A stretch of 64,000 nucleotides of DNA from the NCBI RefSeq assembly GCF_965655635.1, contig NZ_CBFHHE010000003.1:1-64000 (forward strand). The letters run 5' to 3'. Both the position numbers and the translations under genes were made by a program. Below the pieces are notes generated by a model. That model did not search any database. It saw nothing but the letters and a program-made list of their open reading frames with translations, and was not told the origin of the DNA. The stretch comes from Nereida sp965655635 (GTDB taxonomy: Bacteria > Pseudomonadota > Alphaproteobacteria > Rhodobacterales > Rhodobacteraceae). Position 1 is the stretch's first letter; every line of letters starts with the position of its first letter. Shown here piece after piece: positions 7,037 to 15,581 of this stretch.

Positions 7037-8399
7037 GTGGCGCTATCCCGCTACTCATCAAGCTCTTTAAATCACTTACAACTTCATCGAATACCGCATC
7101 CCAATCACGGGGTTTTGGTTGGCGATACAGGCGCATGCTGGGGCACCACGGCGTTGTCGTGCTGCCCTTGCCATAAAGCCAGAAACTGTCCCAATGCAGA
7201 AGGTTCCAAACGGGTTTCCCAAAGGCGCCTGCAATATGCGCGATGGCGGTATCCATGGTTACGATTAGATCCATCTCGGCAATGACGGCGGCACTGTCAG
7301 CAAAGCTGCGATCAGACGAGGCGAGATCGACAACCAGACCTGAGGTGCCATCGCTATGAAACGCATCAAGGTAGGGGCCTTTGTAAAGCGAGTAGCATTG
7401 CACGTCATCAATGGCGGCCAGACGGAGCAAGTATTTATGATCAAACTTGCGAAAGTCATTGCCCTTGTATGTGGCAGAGCCGGACCAAACGACACCAATT
7501 TTGAACAGGTTTTTGTGTGGGGAAACAGCGCGCTTGGCATGACTAATGCTGTCATCTGGTAAAGACAGTTTTGTACATTCTGGAATGCTAATACCACTTG
7601 CGAAAGCATGCATGGGTATGTCGAGCATACTGGTCCAAACGTCGAATTCTGGTGCATCAGCCGGGTCCGAGATGAGCAGATCTACGCCTTTAACTTGAGC
7701 GAGCATCGGCGCGATTTGGGGTTTTGCGAGTAATATGACGCGCGCACCTAGTGAGGCTAACCAAGGGATAAAACGAGCGAATAAAACGCAATCACCAAAG
7801 CCCTGTTCAGGGAAAACCATGATCGTTTTGCCGGTGATATCGTCACCTGCCCACTTGGGTTTTGCGACTTTTGGTGGTGTTATTTCTGCCTGCTCCCATC
7901 GCGCTTGATAATAGGCAAAGCCTTCCGCGTAATTTCCCGCTGTTAGGTGTGAAAAAGCCAACTGCATCCGCAGTTCAGCATCATTGGGGCAGGTTTCAAC
8001 GGCCTTGCTTAGGTATGTGATTGCCCTGTCTAGATCACCCGCGATCCGCATGCTTCGTCCGGCGAGGGCGATCTGATCGGGGCTGTCTGGCGACTTTGAA
8101 ATCAGTTCAAGCCGCAGCGCGCATGACTGCTCAAGCTCACCCATGTCCCCCAGAATATTCGCCAGATTATTATACATATCGCCCGAATGAGGATCGAGCG
8201 CGAAGGCCCGCTTTTGAGCCAGTAAAGCCTGTTCGAAATTCTTCGTTTTCCGCAGCAATATACCAAAGTTGGTCCACGCGCCCGCGTCCATAGGATGCCG
8301 TGCCAGGTAGCGCGTATAGAGGGGCATCGCCTCTTGCCATTTACCTGACAAGTGCAGCGCATCTGCCCTCTCCTTTATGGAGATTGGCTGTGTTTTCAT
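7029..8399 (-). CDS. TPR repeat protein with glycosyltransferase-9/41-like C-terminal domain
   Basis: About 456 residues. The first 170 contain four or five TPR helices (motifs such as LYTRYLARHPMDAGAWTNFG and YNNLANILGDMGELEQS). The C-terminal 250 residues resemble a GT-B sugar transferase half, with IMVFPEQGFGDCVLFARFIP near 210, VVWSGSATYKGNDFRKF near 315 and DLIVTMDTAIAHIAGAFGKP near 395, the last being the usual nucleotide-sugar binding region. Such TPR-GT fusions are frequent in roseobacters near surface-glycan genes. The start at 8399 (MKTQPISI) is chosen because upstream in-frame residues look non-coding. First gene of the DUF6165/FkbM operon. Confidence 0.78.
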   Translation of the reverse strand: MKTQPISIKERADALHLSGKWQEAMPLYTRYLARHPMDAGAWTNFGILLRKTKNFEQALLAQKRAFALDPHSGDMYNNLANILGDMGELEQSCALRLELISKSPDSPDQIALAGRSMRIAGDLDRAITYLSKAVETCPNDAELRMQLAFSHLTAGNYAEGFAYYQARWEQAEITPPKVAKPKWAGDDITGKTIMVFPEQGFGDCVLFARFIPWLASLGARVILLAKPQIAPMLAQVKGVDLLISDPADAPEFDVWTSMLDIPMHAFASGISIPECTKLSLPDDSISHAKRAVSPHKNLFKIGVVWSGSATYKGNDFRKFDHKYLLRLAAIDDVQCYSLYKGPYLDAFHSDGTSGLVVDLASSDRSFADSAAVIAEMDLIVTMDTAIAHIAGAFGKPVWNLLHWDSFWLYGKGSTTTPWCPSMRLYRQPKPRDWDAVFDEVVSDLKSLMSSGIAPHG

Positions 8400-8484
8400 C
8401 TCGATACTCAAATACTCAATAAAACTTTCATCAGCGCATCTCTTTCTTAGGAGCAAATTAGGTTCTTTTTGTGAAATAAGAGAG

Positions 8485-8910
8485 ATGAATTACTTAATCG
8501 TTAGTTTGGGCGTGTGTTTTGTATTTGCGTTGGGCTGTGGCGTTTATGTGCTGCGGGACCTTGGCGTTGGTGGTTTGCTTGTTGGCATAGCGCCCGCGTT
8601 TTTGCACAGTTTGGCGTTTGCTTTGGCGGGTTGGCTGCTGTTTGAGCGCCGTATCGCGGTGCTTGCTTGGTGTGTTTTTCTGGCGACGATCGGTATTGGT
8701 TTTGAATTGGCGCAACATGTGATTTTGCCCGATTGGCTTCCAAATACTCTCCGCGCGTATAGTGCCCACGGGGTTTTTGATCCTTTGGACGCGGCCGCAA
8801 CGGTACTTGGTTTTTTTGTTGGATATGCACTTATTGGGTGGCGGCAGAGCACCTCTATATCTTGTGGTACTGGCAGTGGCATGGCACATTGTAGGCAGCA
8901 GCAGATATAG
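8485..8910 (+). CDS. VanZ-like small integral membrane protein
   Basis: A 141-residue protein with about four membrane helices. The stretch IGFELAQHVILPDWLPN followed by GVFDPLDAAATVLGFFVGYAL (residues 73-117) resembles the conserved acidic-plus-glycine helix pair of VanZ-like proteins. Function unknown. The start at 8485 has an AAGAGAG ribosome-binding stretch. The polar last 20 residues run up to the recQ start 11 bases downstream. It diverges from the TPR-glycosyltransferase operon. Confidence 0.6.
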   Translation: MNYLIVSLGVCFVFALGCGVYVLRDLGVGGLLVGIAPAFLHSLAFALAGWLLFERRIAVLAWCVFLATIGIGFELAQHVILPDWLPNTLRAYSAHGVFDPLDAAATVLGFFVGYALIGWRQSTSISCGTGSGMAHCRQQQI

Positions 8911-8921
8911 ACAGGCCTTCA

Positions 8922-10958
8922 ATGAAAAACCCGCAGAGCATTTTGCGTGACACGTTTGGATTCGATGATTTCCGCGTGGGACAGCGCGAGATTGTGGACG
9001 CCGTGATAGCGGGCAAAAACACCTTGGCGATTATGCCAACAGGTGGGGGGAAATCGCTGTGCTTTCAGCTTCCTGCTTTGGTTCGCGATGGGCTAACTGT
9101 CGTTATATCACCATTGATTGCGTTGATGCGGGACCAAGTCCGCGCCCTTCAGGAGGCGGGTGTTGCAGCCGGTGCATTGACGTCAGGCAACACCGAAGAA
9201 GAAACGCAGGCTGTATTTGATGCTTTGTCTGAGGGCCGCCTCAAGCTGCTTTATATGGCGCCAGAACGGCTTTCGGGCACTGCAACTTTTAACATGTTGC
9301 AGCGATCCAATGTCTCTTTCATTGCGGTAGACGAGGCCCATTGCGTCAGCCAGTGGGGGCACGATTTCAGGCCTGATTACCTGCGGATTGGGGCGCTGAG
9401 GCAGGGTTTGAATGTACCGCTGGCTGCTTTCACGGCAACTGCCGATCAAGAAACACGCGAAGAAATTGTTGAAAAGCTGTTCGCGCAAGAAGCGCCAGAG
9501 ACGTTTTTGCACGGCTTTGACCGGCCCAATATCGCCTTGGCTTTTGATGTGAAAAACAGCCCACGACAGCAAATTCTGAACTTCGTTGCTGCGCGTAAAG
9601 GGTTGAGCGGAATTGTCTACACGGGGACCCGCGCCAAGACCGAAACGCTTGCGCATGCGTTGCGCGAGGCGGGGCATAGTGCGTGCAATTATCACGGCGG
9701 TATGGAGCCTGAGGCCCGCCGCGAGGTGGAGCGCCGATTTCAACAAGAAGACGGGCTGATCGTTTGTGCGACAGTCGCGTTTGGGATGGGTATCGACAAG
9801 CCTGACATCAGATGGGTCGCGCACGCTGATTTACCAAAGTCGATCGAAGGCTATTACCAAGAAATTGGGCGGGCCGGTCGGGATGGTGCACCGGCTGACA
9901 CGTTGACACTTTTTGGTCCCGATGATGTTCGTTTTCGCCGGACACAAATTGATGAAGGGCTTGCTCCGGCTGAACGGCGCATCGCGGATCATGGTCGGCT
10001 GAATGCACTGATGGGTTTGGCAGAGGCGCTCGGTTGCCGCCGTGTTCAGCTGCTGGCTTATTTTGGGGAAACGTCCGAGCCGTGTGGCAATTGTGATCTT
10101 TGCGACATCCCTGCGGATACATTTGACGCCACAACGCCCGTGCGCATGGCCCTGTCGGCAATTTTGCGCACAGGTGAATGGTTTGGCGCGGGTCACCTCA
10201 TCGATATTTTGCGCGGGGACAAAACCGAAAAAGTGTTAGCGCGTAGCCACGATACCCTGCCAACTTTTGGGGTCGGGACCGAGTGGAGTAAGCGCGAGTG
10301 GCAGGCCATTTTTCGCCAAATGATGGGACACGATTTGGTGCGTCCAAACCCTGAACGCCACGGCGCGCTGACGATGACCGAGCGTGCACGCCCGATTTTG
10401 CGCGATGAGGAGGGGATCACCCTGCGCCGCGACACGATCCAAGCAACACGTACGGGTCCGGCGGTAAAAACATTGGTCGGCGAAGAGGACGCGCCGCTTC
10501 TATCCGCCCTAAAAGCCAAGCGACGTGGCTTGGCTGAGCGCGCCAATGCGCCAGCTTACGTTATTTTCAATGACAAAACCTTGATAGAGATGGCGCAAAC
10601 ACGGCCACAAACTTTGGATGATATGGCGCGGATCGGCGGCGTGGGTGCCAAAAAGCTTGAGCGGTACGGCGCTGAATTTTTGCAAGTGATCGCGGGTGAA
10701 GTCGCCGCAATGCATCCGCAGCGGCGAAAAATGGCAGGTAAAACCGAAGGCTCGACCTATGATCGATTGCTTGAGGTGCAAAGTGATTTGATGCGCGGCG
10801 AAGATGGTACGGCCAAACCGCTAAGTTGTTCTGCATCCCTTCTTGCGCGTTTGGTAAAGCAGCGTCCGCGTGATTTGAGTGGTGTGGAGCGGTTGCTTGG
10901 CGATAAGCGTGCGGACAGGTTTGGCGATGCGTTTCTTGAGGTGCTGCGCGAGGCTTGA
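8922..10958 (+). CDS. recQ: ATP-dependent DNA helicase RecQ
   Basis: A 678-residue superfamily-2 3'-5' helicase. Walker A is PTGGGKS at residues 39-45, the DEAH box VDEAHCVSQWGHDFRPDY is near 136, and motif VI EIGRAGRDG is near 313. The zinc-binding cluster (CRRVQLL..EPCGNCDLC, about 370-392), winged helix (RQC) and an HRDC domain near 520-595 (LIEMAQTRPQTLDDMARIGG) follow. An extra C-terminal segment of about 70 residues follows HRDC. RecQ acts in recombination and stalled-fork repair. It sits 11 bases after the VanZ-like gene. Confidence 0.96.
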   Translation: MKNPQSILRDTFGFDDFRVGQREIVDAVIAGKNTLAIMPTGGGKSLCFQLPALVRDGLTVVISPLIALMRDQVRALQEAGVAAGALTSGNTEEETQAVFDALSEGRLKLLYMAPERLSGTATFNMLQRSNVSFIAVDEAHCVSQWGHDFRPDYLRIGALRQGLNVPLAAFTATADQETREEIVEKLFAQEAPETFLHGFDRPNIALAFDVKNSPRQQILNFVAARKGLSGIVYTGTRAKTETLAHALREAGHSACNYHGGMEPEARREVERRFQQEDGLIVCATVAFGMGIDKPDIRWVAHADLPKSIEGYYQEIGRAGRDGAPADTLTLFGPDDVRFRRTQIDEGLAPAERRIADHGRLNALMGLAEALGCRRVQLLAYFGETSEPCGNCDLCDIPADTFDATTPVRMALSAILRTGEWFGAGHLIDILRGDKTEKVLARSHDTLPTFGVGTEWSKREWQAIFRQMMGHDLVRPNPERHGALTMTERARPILRDEEGITLRRDTIQATRTGPAVKTLVGEEDAPLLSALKAKRRGLAERANAPAYVIFNDKTLIEMAQTRPQTLDDMARIGGVGAKKLERYGAEFLQVIAGEVAAMHPQRRKMAGKTEGSTYDRLLEVQSDLMRGEDGTAKPLSCSASLLARLVKQRPRDLSGVERLLGDKRADRFGDAFLEVLREA

Positions 10959-11008
10959 GATTGGCGGAGTTTCCTCTAAATCATTTATTAACGACGAGGA
11001 GTGCAGCA

Positions 11009-11782
11009 ATGCTGGTTACAATTTCGCCTGCCAAGGCCCTGAACTGGGACGCGCAAGATGGCGTTGCCATGACCGATCTACAGTTTCCCAAAGAGGCGTT
11101 TGAGCTTGCGAAAGTCTCGCGTGACTTGTCGATTGATGAGTTGCGCAAGCTAATGCACATCAGTGAAGACTTGGCACAGTTGAATGCAGACAGGTTTGCG
11201 GCCTACTCCGAAAACCCTGCTACGGAGGCGGTTCGGCCTGCGGCGCTGGCGTTCAACGGCGATACTTATCAGGGTCTTGAGTTCAAAACGCTTGACGAAG
11301 ATGCTGTGCAATATGCGCAAAACCACCTGCGTATTTTGTCTGGGCTTTACGGCGTTTTACGTCCGCTTGACGGGATGCAGCCCTACCGTCTTGAAATGGG
11401 CAGCCGTTTAAAAACGGATCATGGCGCTACGCTTTATGCCTATTGGGGTGCGCGGATCGCTAAAGCTTTGAACGCGCAAGCAGAAGAAGTTGGCGCGACT
11501 GCTTTGGTCAATTGTGCCAGCCAAGAGTACTTTAAGGCTGTCGACAAAAAGACGCTAAACATCGATATTATCACGCCCAAGTTTTTGGAAAACAAAGGCG
11601 GTCGTTCAAAAATGGTTAGTTTTTACGCCAAACGTGCGCGTGGGGCGATGGCGCGCTTTGTGATCGAAAACCGTGTGACAGATTTGGACGGCCTTAAACA
11701 ATTCGACAGTGGCGGTTATGTTTTTGAGCCAAGTGAAAGCGATAACAAGACGCTCACGTTTGTACGTCCTTACCCTAGCTGA
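11009..11782 (+). CDS. yaaA: Peroxide stress protein YaaA (DUF328/UPF0246)
   Basis: A 257-residue protein starting MLVTISPAKALNW, the hallmark N terminus of the YaaA family. Further family landmarks are YGVLRPLDGMQPYRLEMG near residue 112 and LVNCASQEYFKAV near 165. In E. coli YaaA limits free iron and oxidative DNA damage, and the fold binds DNA. The start at 11009 is fixed by GACGAGGAG eight bases upstream. It follows recQ by about 50 bases and ends overlapping the convergent histidine kinase by 13 bases. Confidence 0.92.
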   Translation: MLVTISPAKALNWDAQDGVAMTDLQFPKEAFELAKVSRDLSIDELRKLMHISEDLAQLNADRFAAYSENPATEAVRPAALAFNGDTYQGLEFKTLDEDAVQYAQNHLRILSGLYGVLRPLDGMQPYRLEMGSRLKTDHGATLYAYWGARIAKALNAQAEEVGATALVNCASQEYFKAVDKKTLNIDIITPKFLENKGGRSKMVSFYAKRARGAMARFVIENRVTDLDGLKQFDSGGYVFEPSESDNKTLTFVRPYPS

Positions 11783-13524
11783 CCCTGTGCGGTATCTCCG
11801 CTTAGGGGGAGTGCGTCGTCTGGTCGATAGCGGCTGATCATCTCAACGGTTTGTTTTTTCTTGAGCGGCTTGGCGAGGTAGTGATCAAGGCCGCATTCCA
11901 AAAGCTCTTGTGAGTCCTCGTTCATGATGTGTGCAGTGAGGGCGCAGATGGGCGTCTTAGCGCCCCAATCAGTTGCCCTGATTGCGCGTGTCGCGTCTTT
12001 TCCGTCAATTTCCTGCATTGAGATATCCATAAAAATTAAGTCGGGATCAATATTGGCGGCGGCTTCGATGGCCTCTTTTTCATCACTGGCAAATGTCACA
12101 TCCACGTTCAGCGGCTCTACCATTTTAGAGAAGACAAGACGGTTTGTGGCGTTGTCTTCGGCAGCCAAAATCCGCATTTTTCGGAGCTCGGAAACTGGCT
12201 GATAGTTTGCTGTTTCAACTTGCAAAGTTACGCCGAAAACCGATCCATCGCCTTCAATAGAATCGACCCAAATGGTACCATTCATTAGTTCGACCAATTG
12301 TTTGCTAATGGCGAGGCCAAGTCCAGTGCCGTCAAACCGGCGGTTCTGAGCTGCCTCTACTTGGGTAAATTCGCCAAAGATTTCAGATAATTTAGTGGTG
12401 GGAATACCGATCCCAGTGTCTTCAATCTCTATGCTTAGCGTTGGGGGTGATATGGCAAAACTCCCATTCACACGAATTGAAACGGCCCCTTCGGAGGTAA
12501 ACTTGATCGCGTTGCCTACCAGGTTCGTGATGATCTGGCGCAGCCGTCCAGGATCCGCGATGAGAGTATTTGGCACGCAGGGGTTTAGATCAAGATCAAG
12601 CTCGATACCTTTATTTTCCGCAGCAGGCCGCAGCAGCATAATGACTTCGGATAGCAACTGTTGCAGGTCGAAAGGCTCAGGGAAAAGCGAAAGACGCGTG
12701 GCTTCCATTTTGGAAAAATCAAGCACGTCATTGATGATGACCAGCAGCGCCTCTGCTGAGTTATATATCGTGTCGACGAACAGTTTTTGTTCGTCATCAA
12801 GCTGTGTGTCGCGCAGCAAATCGGACATGCCGACGATGCCGTTCATGGGGGCTCTGATCTCGTGAGACATATTGGCGAGAAAGGCCGACTTGGTGCGGCT
12901 GGCTGTTTCGGCTTTGCGTTGGGCCACCTCAATCTCGCGCTGATGTGTGATGGTCTCGGTAATGTTTATGACAAGTGATACGATGTCCCCGTCAGCGCCG
13001 CGACGGTCCATCACGCGCACATACTGACCGTTCCACAACCGCACGGTTACTGGCTCCATTTCATCGTGCATCCAGCGTTGCAGCATCATTGTGCGCCAGT
13101 CAGAAGGCGTCATCTCGCCCGTGTCGATCAACCCTTCTTCGCAAGGGAGTTGCAGCATGATCCCAGGTTGGACTTCTTCCAGCCCGTCAAACAGCCGTAC
13201 ATAGGCGGGGTTTGACAGGATCATGCGGTTGTCTGTGTCAAAAATCGCGAAACCGTCGCGAACTGTTTCAATGCTGTCCCAAAGCCGGCGTTCGGTGCGG
13301 TCAACTTTTTCTTCAGCGATCGTCAGGTCCGATTTGACCCGTGTGGTTTCGCCGACTGCGGACACAACCGCTTTGCGCGTTTCAACAATCTCATCTGAAA
13401 GTCGGCGTGCATAAAGGCCAAGTTTGCGATTGGCAGCCATCAGCTCGCCCTGCTTGTGTTCAAGCAGATGCTCCGCCTTAAGGCGCAGGCGTCGTTCTTC
13501 GGAAAGCCGTTGGTTGATATCCAT
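11770..13524 (-). CDS. Hybrid sensor histidine kinase with PAS and receiver domains
   Basis: About 584 residues, no membrane segment. An N-terminal coiled coil (about 1-80) precedes a PAS domain (about 80-190), then HisKA with the phosphoacceptor in NMSHEIRAPMNGIVG (about 220), an HATPase with the N box NLVGNAIKF, G1 DTGIGIP and G2 GTGLGLAIS, and a C-terminal receiver domain with phospho-Asp in LIFMDISMQEIDG and Lys in LAKPLKK. A soluble hybrid kinase implies an internal or redox/ligand signal through PAS and needs a separate histidine phosphotransferase. The start MDINQ (13524) is preferred over one 15 codons upstream. No response-regulator partner is adjacent. Confidence 0.85.
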   Translation of the reverse strand: MDINQRLSEERRLRLKAEHLLEHKQGELMAANRKLGLYARRLSDEIVETRKAVVSAVGETTRVKSDLTIAEEKVDRTERRLWDSIETVRDGFAIFDTDNRMILSNPAYVRLFDGLEEVQPGIMLQLPCEEGLIDTGEMTPSDWRTMMLQRWMHDEMEPVTVRLWNGQYVRVMDRRGADGDIVSLVINITETITHQREIEVAQRKAETASRTKSAFLANMSHEIRAPMNGIVGMSDLLRDTQLDDEQKLFVDTIYNSAEALLVIINDVLDFSKMEATRLSLFPEPFDLQQLLSEVIMLLRPAAENKGIELDLDLNPCVPNTLIADPGRLRQIITNLVGNAIKFTSEGAVSIRVNGSFAISPPTLSIEIEDTGIGIPTTKLSEIFGEFTQVEAAQNRRFDGTGLGLAISKQLVELMNGTIWVDSIEGDGSVFGVTLQVETANYQPVSELRKMRILAAEDNATNRLVFSKMVEPLNVDVTFASDEKEAIEAAANIDPDLIFMDISMQEIDGKDATRAIRATDWGAKTPICALTAHIMNEDSQELLECGLDHYLAKPLKKKQTVEMISRYRPDDALPLSGDTAQGQLG

Positions 13525-13643
13525 CCCCGTCCTCGTTTGGTGCTTCGTGTTGGCTAACGGTACGGTCAAAGTGATGAAAAAAGCGTTAGCGGCTGGCCAG
13601 TTGCGGCGTGCCCCCTAGTTCTTTTTGCAAATAGGAGTACGCA

Positions 13644-13847
13644 ATGTTTGGTCCCTCACGTTCAGAACTTTGGTTTCGGCTGCTCGCGTCAATTGCTGGG
13701 CTGGCGTTCATGGTCATCGCGGTGAGTATTCGCGGCGTGTCCGGCATGGCGTGGGTAGAAGTTGTTGGTCTGTCATCCATTTTCTTTGGCGGTACGGCGG
13801 TTTGGGCTGGTTGGAAACTATGGACACAAAAAGGCCCGCGAGATTAA
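13644..13847 (+). CDS. Small two-helix membrane protein, unknown
   Basis: A 67-residue protein with two hydrophobic helices (about residues 10-28 and 36-56) and a short basic tail. The ATG at 13644 is preceded by AGGAG at a good distance, which supports real translation. The last codons overlap the serA terminator on the opposite strand. No family recognised and no obvious functional partner; it diverges from the histidine kinase. Confidence 0.6.
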   Translation: MFGPSRSELWFRLLASIAGLAFMVIAVSIRGVSGMAWVEVVGLSSIFFGGTAVWAGWKLWTQKGPRD

Positions 13848-13858
13848 GCGCGGGCCTT
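13825..13858 (-). terminator. Terminator of the serC-serA operon
   Basis: A perfect 10-bp stem, AAGGCCCGCG (13831-13840) with CGCGGGCCTT (13849-13858), around an 8-base loop, followed on the minus strand by TTTTTGT. It lies 25 bases after the serA stop and overlaps the end of the small membrane-protein gene on the other strand. Confidence 0.85.
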
Positions 13859-13882
13859 CGTCGTGAAATTGTGAGGTGGCTA

Positions 13883-15478
13883 CTATTTTACGTCGAACGC
13901 AAGTGGCCGTACTTGTTTGAACATACCGGTAGTATTCAAGGCAGTGATCACGTCATCTGGAATCGGGTGATCGATGTATAGAAGCGCGATTGCCTCACCA
14001 CCAACTGCCGCTCGGCCCAACGTAAAGTTGGCGATGTTCACGCCGTTTTTGCCCATTGCGTTACCCAACAACCCGATAATGCCCGGCACGTCTTCGTTTG
14101 TGGTGTAGAGCATATTTTGACCGATCTCCGCATCAATGTTGATGCCTTTGATCTGGATGAAGCGTGGCTTGCCATCGCTAAAGACCGTACCGGCCACAGA
14201 GCGCTCACGCTTTTCGGTAACAACGGTCACTTTGATATAGCCGTCAAACGCACCGGTTTTGTCTTGGTTTGTGGTGCTGATTTGGATGCCTTTGTCTTTG
14301 GCAATAACTGGTGCAGATACGACGTTCACATCTGGGTTGGCCTTTTTCATGATGCCAGCCACAACAGCACAGTTCAGCGCTTCGAGGTTCATTTGTGCCA
14401 CGGTGCCATCATACAGAATGTTGATCGCTTTGATCGGCTCGTCGGTCATCTGACCCGTGAAGTTGCCCAAGTGTGACGCCAGCTCAACCCAAGGGCCCAT
14501 GACCTTGGCTTCTTCGGCCGTAATGGATGGCGTGTTAAGCGCGTTCTCAACCGCGCCGGTCAGCAGGTAGTTGGCCATTTGATCGGCAACTTGCAGCGCT
14601 ACGTTTTCTTGTGCTTCAGTTGTGGCGGCGCCCAAGTGCGGGGTGACGACAACGTTTGGCAAGTTGAACAGAGGGCTTTCGGTTGCGGGCTCCACGGCGA
14701 AAACATCGAACGCCGCACCAGCCACATGACCAGATTTCAAGGCTGCAGCCAGCGCATCCTCATCAACCAATCCACCACGCGCACAGTTGATAATGCGGAC
14801 GCCCTTTTTCATCTGGGCCAGACGTTCTGCGGTGATCATATTTGCGGTTTGTTCGGTCTTTGGAACGTGCAGCGTAATGAAATCAGCCTTTTCGAACAGC
14901 TCATCCAGCTCAACTTTGGTGACGCCCATTTTGTCGGCTTTTTCTTCAGACAAGAACGGATCAAAGGCCAACACTTTCATTTTAAGGCCTTTGGCGCGGT
15001 CACAAACGATTCCACCGATGTTACCTGCACCGATTACGCCAAGTGTTTTACCCGTGAGCTCAACACCCATGAATTTGGACTTTTCCCATTTGCCCGCATG
15101 CGTGGAGGCGCTTGCTTCGGGGATTTGGCGTGCCACAGCAAACATCATCGCAATCGCATGTTCGGCGGTTGTGGTCATATTGCCGAAAGGGGTGTTCATC
15201 ACGATGATACCCTTTTTTGAGGCGGCGTCTTTGTCGATGTTGTCTGTACCAATGCCTGCACGGCCAATAACCTTCAGGTTGTCAGCCGCGTTGATGATTT
15301 TCTCAGTCGCTTTGGTGGCAGAGCGAATGGCCAAACCGTCATATTTTGGGATAGCGGCCAGCAGGGCTTCTTTGTCTTTGCCGAGGTCTGGCATGAAGTC
15401 CACATCAATGCCGCGATCACGGAAAATTTGAACTGCTGCTTCTGAAAGTTTGTCGGAAATGAGTACTTTAGGGGCCAT
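13883..15478 (-). CDS. serA: D-3-phosphoglycerate dehydrogenase
   Basis: A 531-residue long-form SerA, catalysing 3-phosphoglycerate oxidation to 3-phosphohydroxypyruvate, the first step of serine synthesis. Visible are the NAD-binding glycine motif GVIGAGNIGGIVCDRA near residue 147, catalytic Arg in NCARGGLVDE near 231, Glu, and His in VVTPHLGAATTEAQ near 280. The intervening ASB-type domain and C-terminal ACT domain (NVPGIIGLLG-like segment as DVPGIIGLLGNAMG near 462) complete the long form, so serine feedback is plausible. It follows serC by about 100 bases containing a strong hairpin. Confidence 0.97.
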   Translation of the reverse strand: MAPKVLISDKLSEAAVQIFRDRGIDVDFMPDLGKDKEALLAAIPKYDGLAIRSATKATEKIINAADNLKVIGRAGIGTDNIDKDAASKKGIIVMNTPFGNMTTTAEHAIAMMFAVARQIPEASASTHAGKWEKSKFMGVELTGKTLGVIGAGNIGGIVCDRAKGLKMKVLAFDPFLSEEKADKMGVTKVELDELFEKADFITLHVPKTEQTANMITAERLAQMKKGVRIINCARGGLVDEDALAAALKSGHVAGAAFDVFAVEPATESPLFNLPNVVVTPHLGAATTEAQENVALQVADQMANYLLTGAVENALNTPSITAEEAKVMGPWVELASHLGNFTGQMTDEPIKAINILYDGTVAQMNLEALNCAVVAGIMKKANPDVNVVSAPVIAKDKGIQISTTNQDKTGAFDGYIKVTVVTEKRERSVAGTVFSDGKPRFIQIKGINIDAEIGQNMLYTTNEDVPGIIGLLGNAMGKNGVNIANFTLGRAAVGGEAIALLYIDHPIPDDVITALNTTGMFKQVRPLAFDVK

Positions 15479-15559
15479 GGTGCATGTCCTTTTGAATAAG
15501 TGCCCCCGATGCGTTTGCGCGATCTGATGGGGCTGAATTTTGAAAGAGAGTGGGCGCGA

Positions 15560-15580
15560 GGCGTTGGCCTCGCGGTATCA
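15560..15580. other. Hairpin in the serC-serA intergenic region
   Basis: CGCGAGGC and GCCTCGCG flank a 4-base GTTG loop (around 15556-15576), an 8-bp perfect stem just after the serC stop. No U-run follows on the minus strand, so it is more likely an RNA-stabilising or processing hairpin than a terminator. It could set the serC to serA ratio in one transcript (inference). Confidence 0.45.
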
Positions 15581-15581
15581 A

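Noticed and set aside
9183..9824. 213-codon minus-strand frame inside recQ
   Set aside because: Antisense shadow of helicase motifs; no recognisable protein.
14579..15431. Long open frames (over 210 codons) on the plus strand opposite serA
   Set aside because: They lie fully antisense to a clear serA and match no family; codon structure of the true strand creates them.
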